DNA of 34,810 nucleotides. Source: Actinomycetota bacterium (lineage in GTDB: Bacteria; Actinomycetota; Thermoleophilia; Solirubrobacterales; 70-9). Where the stretch lies: the NCBI GenBank assembly GCA_005885405.1, contig VAYN01000015.1, positions 26,078 to 60,887 on the forward strand, written 5' to 3'. How positions within the stretch are numbered: the first letter of the stretch is position 1; each line of letters opens with the position of its first letter. Both the position numbers and the translations under genes were made by a program. The notes below the pieces were generated by a model, which worked only from the letters and a program-made list of their open reading frames with translations, was not told the DNA's origin and made no database searches. Positions 1 through 6,758 of the stretch are shown here, piece after piece.

Positions 1-57
1 CAGCGCCCCGCCCGAGAGGGCGAAGAAACCTCTGCGGTCGATCGGGTCCGGTGCCAT
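1..57 (-). CDS. N-terminus of a Tat-exported protein (partial)
   Basis: Only the first 19 codons lie in the window, reading MAPDPIDRRGFFALSGGAL. The RRGFFALSGG segment is a twin-arginine (Tat) signal: two arginines followed by a short hydrophobic run. The gene begins 7 nt after the stop codon of the cupredoxin gene, so it is probably the last visible member of the same minus-strand transcript. The mature protein is outside the window and its function cannot be seen. The Tat route is used by cofactor-containing enzymes that fold before export, for example multicopper oxidases. With a cupredoxin next to it a redox enzyme is a reasonable guess, but only a guess. Confidence 0.6.
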   Translation of the reverse strand, partial: MAPDPIDRRGFFALSGGAL

Positions 58-64
58 CGCGGCT

Positions 65-454
65 CTACTTCTTGACGGTAATCGTCATCCGCATTTCGTC
101 CGGGTGGATCGTGCAGATGTACTTGTAGGTGCCGGTGGTTTCGAACGTCTTCTGGAAGTGCGCCCCGGCCACGGCTGAGGTCTTGGTCGAGTAGGAGCCC
201 TTCTGCTTCAGGTTCGCCGGCCCCTTCTTCAGGTGGACGTCGTGCGGATAGGTGTTGTACGAGGACCACACCCACTTCACCGACCGCCCCTTCTTGATCG
301 TCACCGCGGTCGGCGCGAAGTAGAAGTCGTTCACGGTCACCTTCACCGGCGGCTTCTGCGGTGCCCCCGCCGAGACCGCGGCCACCCCCAGCAGGGCAGC
401 CACGGCGAGGCCGATGGCGACGGTGATCGAGACGAACGCCCTTGCCCGGCTCAT
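65..454 (-). CDS. Secreted cupredoxin (plastocyanin/azurin-like blue copper protein)
   Basis: This 129-residue protein has an N-terminal signal segment (residues 1-31) and a single cupredoxin domain (about 38-129). Type-1 copper ligands are recognisable: a histidine in PHDVH (His71 or His74), then Cys114, His117 and Met121 in the YICTIHPDEM loop. This ligand spacing is classic for small blue copper proteins that carry electrons outside the membrane. The ATG overlaps the stop codon of the upstream beta-helix gene (ATGA, 4 nt), indicating translational coupling. The next gene, 7 nt downstream, has a Tat signal. The electron donor and acceptor are not evident; a role in copper-dependent redox chemistry at the cell surface is inferred from ligands and context. 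Confidence 0.85.
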   Translation of the reverse strand: MSRARAFVSITVAIGLAVAALLGVAAVSAGAPQKPPVKVTVNDFYFAPTAVTIKKGRSVKWVWSSYNTYPHDVHLKKGPANLKQKGSYSTKTSAVAGAHFQKTFETTGTYKYICTIHPDEMRMTITVKK

Positions 455-1995
455 CCGCAGCTCACCTCACCGGGCTGCGGCGCCACCTCGACGGGCTTGA
501 ACTTCTCGAACGCTGGATGCGACGGCAGGCGCCGGACCCAGCTGCATTCCTGCTTCTGCGGCGGGTTCGAGGCGGCGTAGCCGAGGATCGTCTTCGGGTC
601 GCTTTCGTCGCCGAGGTTGATCTGCAGGCCGGCAACGATGTCGAGGCTGCGCACCTGGTCGGCGAGGACTTCGGCCTGAGGGCAGGCGGGATAGAGCTGG
701 CTCAGCGGCACTTTCCCGTTGCCGGGGGCGAAGGTCGAGTTGGCGCTGTTGGCGCTCCAGCAGTTGCCGCCACCGGTGCCGTCATTCCAGAGGTCGTATT
801 CGCCGTTCGGATCGGCGCCTTCCCGCCCCATCGTGTTTTCAACGATCTGGTTGTTGATGTTCTTAGCGTCATCACCCTCGTTGGCGACGAAGACTTCGCC
901 CGGTCCCGAGAAGGAGGCGATCCCCCACTTGTAGTTACCGAACACGTTGTTGTGCTTGACGACGGTTTTGGCGCTGCCATAGAGAACAATGCCGACGCCG
1001 GTCGGGTAGTTGACGGTGGCCCCGGCGACCTGGCCGAGCCCGCCGGAGACGGTGTGGAATTTCGAGCCGGCGAGGAAGTAGTTGTAGTTGTTCCAGAACA
1101 CGTCGTTGTTTTCGAAGACGTTCCAGCCGTTCGGCTCAAAGCCCTCGCTGTCGAGCGTGTTCGGGACGATCCCGGCCCCGTTGTTGTAGAAGGCCGAGTC
1201 GACGATCTTCACGTACTTGGAGTTCGTCCCCGAGTAGCCGAGGACGTTTTCGTAGCTGCGCAGGTTCTTCAACAGGGTCCACTTCGGCTTGCGCTGGCAG
1301 GGCGCCGGCGGCGGGGCGACGCCGTGGTTGGTCCAGGTCTTCGAGTCACACGGCGTTTCACCGACGTAGAAGGCGGAGTCGCCGTGGTGGTACCCGGCCG
1401 AGTTGATCATCTTGCCGCCGTAGCAGTACTTCGCGAAGAGCCCGTAGGAGCGGTTGGCCGAGGCCAGCAGGTTGTCCATCTTGTAGCCGTTGCAGTGCTG
1501 GCCGCCTTCGCCCGAAGCGTGGATGAAGAAGCCGTTGGACTGGTAGTTCCGGGCCCACATGTTTTCCAGCACGAGCCCGTCAACGCTGATCGCCTCGATC
1601 CCGTTCTGGGCCGCGCCCAGCTCGCCCTTGGCGTTCTTGCCCTCGAGCACAACCTTCTTGCGGTCCTTCTTCGTCCCCTTGATGGTCAGGCCGTCGAAGC
1701 TCTTCTTGCGCAGGGTGCCGTCGAGGACGACCCCCTCGACGTACTTGCCCGGCCGGATCGCGACCACTGCCTTCACCTTCGCGTTCGCCTTCTTCGCCTT
1801 GAAGGAGCCGGCGGCGTCGACCCCCTTCTGGATCGTCCGGTAGCGGCAGCCGTGCTTGCAGACTTCAAAGGTCTTCGTCTTCGCCGCCTGCTTCTTACCC
1901 TTGCCACCTTGGGCGGCGAGGGTGGGGACGGCGAGCGCCCCAATTAACACCATCAGCCCGAGGACAAACGCGGGGACTGCCAGCCTGTGCTTCAT
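451..1995 (-). CDS. Secreted right-handed parallel beta-helix protein
   Basis: The protein is 514 residues from the preferred ATG. An upstream in-frame start 51 nt earlier would add residues ahead of an otherwise ideal signal peptide (MKHRLAVPAFVLGLMVLIGA), and AAGGAG sits 6-7 nt before the preferred ATG. The body has short repeated turns rich in N, G and V, such as NGFFIHASG, GYSGTNSKYVKIVDSAFYNN and VVKHNNVFGNYKWG, spaced like the coils of pectate-lyase/NosD-type beta helices. Several cysteines are present (VCKHGCRYR near the mature N-terminus). The family includes carbohydrate-active enzymes and NosD, a periplasmic factor for copper-site maturation. The coupled cupredoxin gene makes a copper-related role possible, but substrate specificity cannot be read from the sequence. 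Confidence 0.75.
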   Translation of the reverse strand: MKHRLAVPAFVLGLMVLIGALAVPTLAAQGGKGKKQAAKTKTFEVCKHGCRYRTIQKGVDAAGSFKAKKANAKVKAVVAIRPGKYVEGVVLDGTLRKKSFDGLTIKGTKKDRKKVVLEGKNAKGELGAAQNGIEAISVDGLVLENMWARNYQSNGFFIHASGEGGQHCNGYKMDNLLASANRSYGLFAKYCYGGKMINSAGYHHGDSAFYVGETPCDSKTWTNHGVAPPPAPCQRKPKWTLLKNLRSYENVLGYSGTNSKYVKIVDSAFYNNGAGIVPNTLDSEGFEPNGWNVFENNDVFWNNYNYFLAGSKFHTVSGGLGQVAGATVNYPTGVGIVLYGSAKTVVKHNNVFGNYKWGIASFSGPGEVFVANEGDDAKNINNQIVENTMGREGADPNGEYDLWNDGTGGGNCWSANSANSTFAPGNGKVPLSQLYPACPQAEVLADQVRSLDIVAGLQINLGDESDPKTILGYAASNPPQKQECSWVRRLPSHPAFEKFKPVEVAPQPGEVSCG

Positions 1996-2048
1996 ATCGC
2001 TCCTTGCAGCGTCGTTTTCTTCGACCCTGCCTCCCAGCGGGTGCACCG

Positions 2049-2105
2049 TCGGGGTCCCTAATCCCGACGCTAAGAGCGTAGCGGAGCCTGGCTAATCAGC
2101 CAGGC
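2049..2105. other. Two inverted repeats between the lipoprotein and beta-helix genes
   Basis: GTCGGG...CCCGAC (2049-2067) and a perfect GCCTGGCT-AATC-AGCCAGGC hairpin (2086-2105) lie between the two minus-strand genes; the second overlaps the lipoprotein stop codon. Neither has a T-run. They may be a terminator-like or transcript-end structure separating the genes. Confidence 0.4.
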
Positions 2106-3073
2106 GTGATTTTCCGCATCGCTTCTTCCAGTTCAGACACGCCAAACGCGCCCTCGATGCGGTCGCGGACAATTCCGTGGCGGTCGATCAGGAAGGCCCA
2201 GGGCTCGCTTTCCAGGTTGAAGGCTTCGACCTGGGGACGCGGCCCCTTGGCGATGTCATTGTCGTTCCAGATCTCCATGTGGATGAACTCGGCCTTCCCC
2301 TTATAGGCGTCGGCAACCTGCTGCTCGACGTCCACGACCGGCCCGCAAACGCGGGTCTGGCAGAGCGCCGGGGTGGCGAAGACGAGCACGACCGGCTTCT
2401 TGCCGACGACGTCGGCGAAGTCGACTTGGTGCATCTGGTCGGGAGGTACCCGGGTGTCGATTTTTGCCAGGTCGCCGCCGACCTCGGCCGCCGTCGGCGT
2501 GTGGATCATCGGCGCCTTCTCGCCGACCGCGGGAACCTGCGGGAACTTGCCGACCACTGGGCTCGGCACCCGGGAGACTTCCAATCCGTCCTTGCCCTTC
2601 AGCATTGCCACCACCAACCAGGGACCGTTGCGGTCAAGGTTGACCTTGGGCACGACATAGACCGTCGTTGCCTCACCTGGCCCGCCGGCGCCGGTGGCGC
2701 GATAGGCAGGCTTCGTCTCCAGCGAGGTCACCTGCGCCGGCAACGGCCCGGTTACCGGCCCCTTGCCGTCCTTGGCGAAGTAGAGGGCGACGTCGGCGTC
2801 TGAGACCTGTTCCTGGCCGCGGGTGAAGACCCCGAACGCGTAGCGGTTCTCGCCGACGTCGAAGGTCTGCGTCGCCGGGGCGATCACCAGTCTCGTTGGC
2901 TTCGCGCCGGGGTCGTGCAGGAGCTCGCCGATCGTCTTCCCCTTCGCCGAGGGGAACTCAGTCGCGGCCGGGGCGGGACGAGACCCGTCGTCGGAACCGC
3001 CGCCGCAGCCGGAAACCAATAGGAGGATCAGGACGGCGAGCGGGAGCAGCACGTGGGAGCCGGGGCGGCGCAC
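2096..3073 (-). CDS. Lipoprotein with C-terminal thioredoxin-fold domain
   Basis: I prefer the GTG at 3073 because it gives a compact lipoprotein signal: Arg-Arg n-region, hydrophobic LLPLAVLILL, and lipobox LVSG-C. The open frame extends to an ATG at 3169, which would add 32 residues before the signal. From the GTG the protein is 325 residues. After a Gly/Ser/Asp-rich linker comes a domain of unknown type (about residues 50-180), then a thioredoxin-like domain near the C-terminus with the motif LCQTRVCG. That is CxxxxC, unlike the CxxC of classical thioredoxins and nearer to SCO/peroxiredoxin-type spacing. It is probably anchored on the outer face of the membrane as a thiol or metal-handling protein; it lies upstream of the beta-helix/cupredoxin pair. 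Confidence 0.7.
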   Translation of the reverse strand: MRRPGSHVLLPLAVLILLLVSGCGGGSDDGSRPAPAATEFPSAKGKTIGELLHDPGAKPTRLVIAPATQTFDVGENRYAFGVFTRGQEQVSDADVALYFAKDGKGPVTGPLPAQVTSLETKPAYRATGAGGPGEATTVYVVPKVNLDRNGPWLVVAMLKGKDGLEVSRVPSPVVGKFPQVPAVGEKAPMIHTPTAAEVGGDLAKIDTRVPPDQMHQVDFADVVGKKPVVLVFATPALCQTRVCGPVVDVEQQVADAYKGKAEFIHMEIWNDNDIAKGPRPQVEAFNLESEPWAFLIDRHGIVRDRIEGAFGVSELEEAMRKITPG

Positions 3074-3208
3074 TCGCGGGAAGCTACAGATCGCCGGTTG
3101 CAAACGTGAGCGGAATCCTTTGGGTACGTCCAATCTGAGCAGCCCGTTCCCCAAAAGGTCCACGTACATACGCGCGCGGGGACCCTATGATTCACCTGTC
3201 GCTGCTCG

Positions 3209-3237
3209 TTGGGGACCGAGCCGCCGGACCGTATCCA
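3209..3237 (+). promoter_or_regulatory. Candidate sigma-70-type promoter
   Basis: TTGGGG (3209-3214) and TATCCA (3232-3237) are separated by 17 bp and lie about 40 bp upstream of the ATG at 3277. The match is partial, and in high-GC DNA such matches occur by chance. Confidence 0.25.
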
Positions 3238-3276
3238 GGGTTAAGGGTGCACATGCCCAACAAGGAGGAGGCGTCG

Positions 3277-3759
3277 ATGTCAGGGAAGAAGTTGGTCGTT
3301 TCGTTGGTGGCTGTCGCTGCGCTGGTGGGGGCCGTCCCCTCGATGGCGGCGGATGCCACGCCGGAGACCTACAAGGCTGAAGTCGAACCGATCTGCAAGG
3401 TCAACACGGAAGCCAACGAAAAGATCCTCAAGGGCGTCCGGGCGAAGGTCAAGTCCGGTCAGCTCGATGCCGCCGCGAAGCAGTTCCGCGCCGCCGCCAA
3501 AGCCCTGAAGAAGGCCCGCGCCGAGCTCCTCCAGGTGCCGAAACCCCCCGCCGACGCGACCCGTCTGACGAAGTGGCTGGGCTACGTGAAGACCGAGGTG
3601 CAGCTCTTCGAAACCGTCGCCACGAAGTTGGCCAAGGACGAAGAGACCAGCGCCCAGAAGATGGTCGTGCGGCTAATCAGCACCGCCAAGCAGGCGAACA
3701 ACCAGGTGCTCGATTACGAATTCCGCTACTGCCGCTTGCAGCCCTCGAAGTTCCTCTAG
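3277..3759 (+). CDS. Secreted small alpha-helical protein, function unknown
   Basis: The start is fixed by a strong Shine-Dalgarno, AAGGAGGAGG (3262-3271), five nt before the ATG; a longer reading from 3187 ignores it. The 160-residue product has a signal peptide (MSGKKLVVSLVAVAALVGAV, likely cleaved after PSMA). The mature protein is Lys/Ala-rich with heptad-like helices (AAKQFRAAAKALKKARAELL) and two cysteines, one near each end (PICKV and RYCRL), that could form a disulfide. I do not recognise the family. It looks like the short helical exported proteins common in actinobacteria. The next gene starts 3 nt after its stop codon, so they are likely co-transcribed. Confidence 0.7.
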   Translation: MSGKKLVVSLVAVAALVGAVPSMAADATPETYKAEVEPICKVNTEANEKILKGVRAKVKSGQLDAAAKQFRAAAKALKKARAELLQVPKPPADATRLTKWLGYVKTEVQLFETVATKLAKDEETSAQKMVVRLISTAKQANNQVLDYEFRYCRLQPSKFL

Positions 3760-3762
3760 GCC

Positions 3763-4152
3763 ATGGCAACTGCGGTCCGCGAGGGCGCGCGCACTCCCGG
3801 GGAGAGCACGCGCGCCCTCGCCGCATCGATCAGCCGCGGCGATCTCGAGGCGGCGACCTCCTGCTTCGCCAAAGACGCCTGCCTCCTCACCCCGGATTCG
3901 ACCGTGGTCCGGGGGAGGGAGGAGATCAGGCCGATCCTCCACCAGATGATCGTCGCCGGTTCGAAAATCGAGGTCCAGGAGAGCTCGATCGTCCTCGCCG
4001 GCGAGGTCGCCCTGGGAAGCGAGCGCTGGGTGATGAGCTCCGCCGGCTCAGAAGGCGAGCCCTTCACCCGAGCCCTGACGCCCACCATGGTGCTGCGCCA
4101 GGTCGAGGGCGTCTGGAAACTGGCGGTGGCGATTCCCTGGGGCCGTCGCTGA
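3763..4152 (+). CDS. SnoaL/NTF2-like fold protein
   Basis: This 129-residue cytoplasmic protein has the layout of the NTF2-like superfamily (SnoaL_3/DUF4440 type): an N-terminal helix with ISRGDLEAATSCFAKDACLLTPD, then VVRGREEIRPILHQMI, and C-terminal strands ending in VWKLAVAIPWG. Members include small isomerases, hydrolases and ketosteroid-binding proteins, and many have no known substrate. The ATG lies 3 nt downstream of the preceding stop, so it is probably translated from the same mRNA. No catalytic assignment can be made from sequence alone. Confidence 0.7.
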   Translation: MATAVREGARTPGESTRALAASISRGDLEAATSCFAKDACLLTPDSTVVRGREEIRPILHQMIVAGSKIEVQESSIVLAGEVALGSERWVMSSAGSEGEPFTRALTPTMVLRQVEGVWKLAVAIPWGRR

Positions 4153-4209
4153 TCCCCGGCCACCGTCTAGAATCATCCTGAGCGACCGGCTTCACAGGTG
4201 GCCGGACCC

Positions 4210-4286
<77 letters not shown>

Positions 4287-4292
4287 GGGATT

Positions 4293-4311
4293 CCCCGCTA
4301 CGGCGGGGTTT
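4293..4311 (+). terminator. Putative terminator after tRNA-Thr
   Basis: CCCCGC-TACG-GCGGGG (4293-4308) followed by TTT lies 11 nt beyond the tRNA. It sits just inside the left end of the insert. The right-hand repeat is followed by a different hairpin, so this terminator came with the insert. Confidence 0.55.
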
Positions 4312-4436
4312 CCGCATTCTGGGAGTCGAGGCGAGTGGTCAAGGCTGGCCAGATGGCAGCGCTATGACAGCGAGGCCCCCTTCTTTCCAGCCCGCTGCTG
4401 GTGTCCGTCGACATCGATGCCACACGACAGGCGAGG

Positions 4437-4835
4437 CTAGGCTGCCAAAGCAGTGTGGATCTGCTTTTCAACGGTCGGCCAGATAGCTTTCGCCGTCGCT
4501 AGGTTCACTCCGCCGTCCGCCAGTGGATCTTCCTCTAGGAGCGCAAGCAACTGGCCGAACTCTTTCGTCTCAGTCTTGGATCCGACAAGCTGCTGAACTG
4601 CGACGAGGCTAGCCCTAGTCTCTTGGAGCTTCGCTCGGCGCACGGATTCAGTGATTTCCACGAACTGTGCCTGATCCCACGAGGTACGCGCTTCCCGAAA
4701 AACCTCTATTCCCTTGCGGCGACTCTCCTCCCTGCCCTTGCGTCGATCTGAGCGCAACAAGCTGATCGCGCCAATCGACCCTCCTATCAGCGCAGCCACG
4801 ATTGCGACCGCAATGGCGGCCACTTCAAGGCTCAT
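4437..4835 (-). CDS. Small membrane-anchored protein of unknown function (island gene 3)
   Basis: The product has 132 residues with one N-terminal transmembrane segment (about residues 5-28, AAIAVAIVAALIGGSIGAISLL), then a basic stretch (SDRRKGREESRRKG) and a cytoplasmic, helix-rich domain. Its ATG directly follows the stop codon of the preceding gene (TGAATG), so translation is probably coupled. I do not recognise the family. In a TIR-containing island, a membrane-tethered partner protein is a plausible reading, but this rests only on position. Confidence 0.65.
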   Translation of the reverse strand: MSLEVAAIAVAIVAALIGGSIGAISLLRSDRRKGREESRRKGIEVFREARTSWDQAQFVEITESVRRAKLQETRASLVAVQQLVGSKTETKEFGQLLALLEEDPLADGGVNLATAKAIWPTVEKQIHTALAA

Positions 4836-5183
4836 TCATCCCCATCCGACCAGAACCGGCCAGGGATTGCCCACGATCTCTGCGGCACGATGGTCCCTGA
4901 CCTCTGCCTTCCGGGGGAGAGCGGTGATTTCTACGGATGCCGCATCATCGTGAAGTGGAAGCTTCGGGAGATCGCCCTCTTCGACGGCGTCGGGGTCGAG
5001 GTCGGATAGCCAGCTCTCGATTTTGCTTGCCATCCCATTGAGATTCGAAAATTGCTTCGCATCCCCCGTGGGCCGAACATTGATCCATACGAAGAAGTTC
5101 CTGTTGGTCAGCGACGAATTGAGAGAATCGCGCAGCTCGTGATGCAAGGTGATCTCATCGGGATGGCCTGCGCGGTAATCCAC
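4836..5183 (-). CDS. Hypothetical protein (island gene 2), possibly 5'-truncated
   Basis: From the GTG at 5183 the product has 115 residues. It is acidic and soluble, with segments such as RNFFVWINVRPTG and WLSDLDPDAVEEGDLPKLP, and no domain I recognise. No good Shine-Dalgarno precedes the GTG. The same frame continues upstream through an in-frame TAG (5193-5195) into a coding-looking stretch (DIRDIDAWVSPNRCATD) before a TGA at 5262-5264. The gene may therefore be a remnant with a nonsense codon, or may start at this GTG after the TIR gene (87-nt gap). It abuts gene 3 with no intervening base. Confidence 0.5.
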   Translation of the reverse strand: MDYRAGHPDEITLHHELRDSLNSSLTNRNFFVWINVRPTGDAKQFSNLNGMASKIESWLSDLDPDAVEEGDLPKLPLHDDAASVEITALPRKAEVRDHRAAEIVGNPWPVLVGWG

Positions 5184-5270
5184 GATCAGAGCCTAATCCG
5201 TGGCGCAACGATTCGGGCTGACCCAGGCGTCAATGTCTCGGATATCTAGAGCACCGAGCGGTCATGGACG

Positions 5271-6506
5271 TTATAGCCGGTTTCCGCGCTCATCTAGGCG
5301 GTTGCCCTCGCGATCAATTTCTGGATAGCCGGTTGAGATGCCAGCGGCTAGGAAGAGCCGATCCATCGTCTTCTTCGTCCAGCTACCGACTTGATCTGGC
5401 AGCTCATCGATCAGCCCGCGGAGCGGTCGCCCTTCTAGGCGCTTGACTCGGAGGTTCAGGTTTCCTGGGTAAAACCTCTGCTGGGATACGCCGAGTCTGT
5501 GCTGATCGACGTTGTTGAACGTGACGATCGCTGCGGCCTCGCCCTGGTAGCCAACTCTTTTCAAAATTTCGAGGAAGAGGAGCGCGTAGTCGTGGATCAG
5601 CTCTGCAACCGAGGTCGTCGGAATCACAAGTTCCGGCTCGCTGTAAAACGGGCCTGCCTTTCTTCCTAGGTCGGTCCCGTATTCCATGAGGCCGTCCTGC
5701 CAGATCCTCATCCAGTAGGCGGGTGCGGCTCCTTGCTCTTCTGGCAACTTGACCCAAAAGCCTTCATGGTCAACCCGGAGGTAATGCTGAAGAAGCGAGT
5801 CGCGATACCACGAATCTTCTATCTGGATATTTCGTATTTGCTCTAGCGGGAACTCAATTGGATCTATGAGGTCGCGCTGTAGCTGCACAGGTCCAACCAC
5901 AATCGAAAGCCATCCTGGTCCGTGGTGATGACCACCTTCATCTTTGTAGGCTTTGCGCTCTGCATCGGTGAGGCCAAGTCGGACCCGCGTACCGTCTTCG
6001 ACTAGCTCAACGGGCTCCGGCAATAAGGGCCCGGGGCTGGGGGTCTGGGCGGCGATGATTGCGGCAGCGGTCGCGCCCTGTCCTTTGCGGTGCTCAATGG
6101 CGCGAATGATCTGCTCCACCGCTTGGTCAAGCGAATTGCTTGGGACTCCAATGCGATCCGCCAGCAAAGGGCTTTTGCTCGCCAGGTAGTCCTCGTCAAT
6201 TTCGTGCCATACGGGGAGGATCAGCCTCTCGCCACCGACCATCTCCTTCGCGAACAACCCGTTCAGCTCGCTTTGTGGCCAACCCTTCTCGAAGAACCGG
6301 CGGCTGAGCACCACCACCCCAAAGCGAGATGCCGCTAGCCCTTCGTCAATTCGTTGTCGCAGGCTGTCGCCAAGAACCAGCTCGTACTCGTCGAACCAAA
6401 CTTCATAACTGGCGCTCCTAAGAGCTTCGGCCAGCGGGCGAGCCACCGCATCCTTGTCCTCTGATGCATGGCAGATGAAGCAGTCACGCGGTTCTTGCTC
6501 AGGCAT
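5271..6506 (-). CDS. TIR-domain protein, candidate NADase-type defence effector (island gene 1)
   Basis: From the ATG at 6506 the protein has 411 residues; a TTG at 6524 would add six. Residues about 8-130 form a TIR domain: box 1 CFICHASEDKD, then YEVWFDEYEL, a short VVVLSRRFF strand, and GWPQSEL, whose Glu80 occupies the position of the catalytic glutamate of NAD-cleaving TIR domains. A linker with Pro/Ala follows, then a C-terminal domain of about 240 residues that I cannot assign (segments HHHGPGWLSIVVGP, DSWYRDSLLQHYLRVDHEGFWV, SVAELIHDYALLFLEILKRVGYQG). This domain probably senses the trigger or target. Bacterial TIR proteins commonly act in anti-phage systems by depleting NAD+; that role is inferred here from the domain and the mobile setting. 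Confidence 0.85.
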   Translation of the reverse strand: MPEQEPRDCFICHASEDKDAVARPLAEALRSASYEVWFDEYELVLGDSLRQRIDEGLAASRFGVVVLSRRFFEKGWPQSELNGLFAKEMVGGERLILPVWHEIDEDYLASKSPLLADRIGVPSNSLDQAVEQIIRAIEHRKGQGATAAAIIAAQTPSPGPLLPEPVELVEDGTRVRLGLTDAERKAYKDEGGHHHGPGWLSIVVGPVQLQRDLIDPIEFPLEQIRNIQIEDSWYRDSLLQHYLRVDHEGFWVKLPEEQGAAPAYWMRIWQDGLMEYGTDLGRKAGPFYSEPELVIPTTSVAELIHDYALLFLEILKRVGYQGEAAAIVTFNNVDQHRLGVSQQRFYPGNLNLRVKRLEGRPLRGLIDELPDQVGSWTKKTMDRLFLAAGISTGYPEIDREGNRLDERGNRL

Positions 6507-6666
6507 GCTTTTGACATTAGGCAATTAATCGGATGAGCAGGATTCCGTTTTCTGGCAGCGCGACAGCGAAGCGAAAGGGATCAAAGCGAATGCCGCCACG
6601 GTGAGAAATGTGAAGCTGAGCAGCAGGCGAATCAGGGCGTCTAACGGGCCAACCAACAGGCCCCTT

Positions 6667-6713
6667 CATGGTAAGGAAGGGGTCACGAGTTCGAGTCTCG
6701 TTCCGGGCTTCTC
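6667..6713. repeat. Right 47-bp direct repeat (displaced tRNA-Thr 3' fragment)
   Basis: This copy matches 4240-4286 base for base. The sequence upstream of it (6601-6660) does not rebuild the acceptor or D arm, so this is a tRNA fragment and not a second gene. It probably marks the original chromosomal 3' end displaced by the insertion. Confidence 0.85.
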
Positions 6714-6728
6714 TGGCTGCCCAGCCAG
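6713..6728. other. Hairpin after the displaced tRNA end
   Basis: CTGGCT-GCCC-AGCCAG is a perfect six-pair stem immediately after the right repeat. It may be the original downstream processing or termination hairpin of the tRNA-Thr gene; no T-run follows. Confidence 0.35.
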
Positions 6729-6758
6729 GGCGGCGCTCTCGTCTGTAGGCTGCCGCTC

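Noticed and set aside
442-1947. 501-residue plus-strand frame across the beta-helix gene
   Set aside because: Shadow of the minus-strand gene, which has a signal peptide and a good ribosome-binding site.
4287-4436. Possible integrase remnant at the left end of the island
   Set aside because: No tyrosine-recombinase box (R-H-R-Y) can be found in any frame of this stretch or in 6507-6666.
6335-6517. Alternative minus-strand start at 6517 in another frame
   Set aside because: It gives a 60-residue shadow of the TIR domain; the TIR frame is clearly the coding one.
6601-6713. A second tRNA-Thr gene at the right repeat
   Set aside because: Acceptor 5' strand and D arm are absent; only the 3' part is present.
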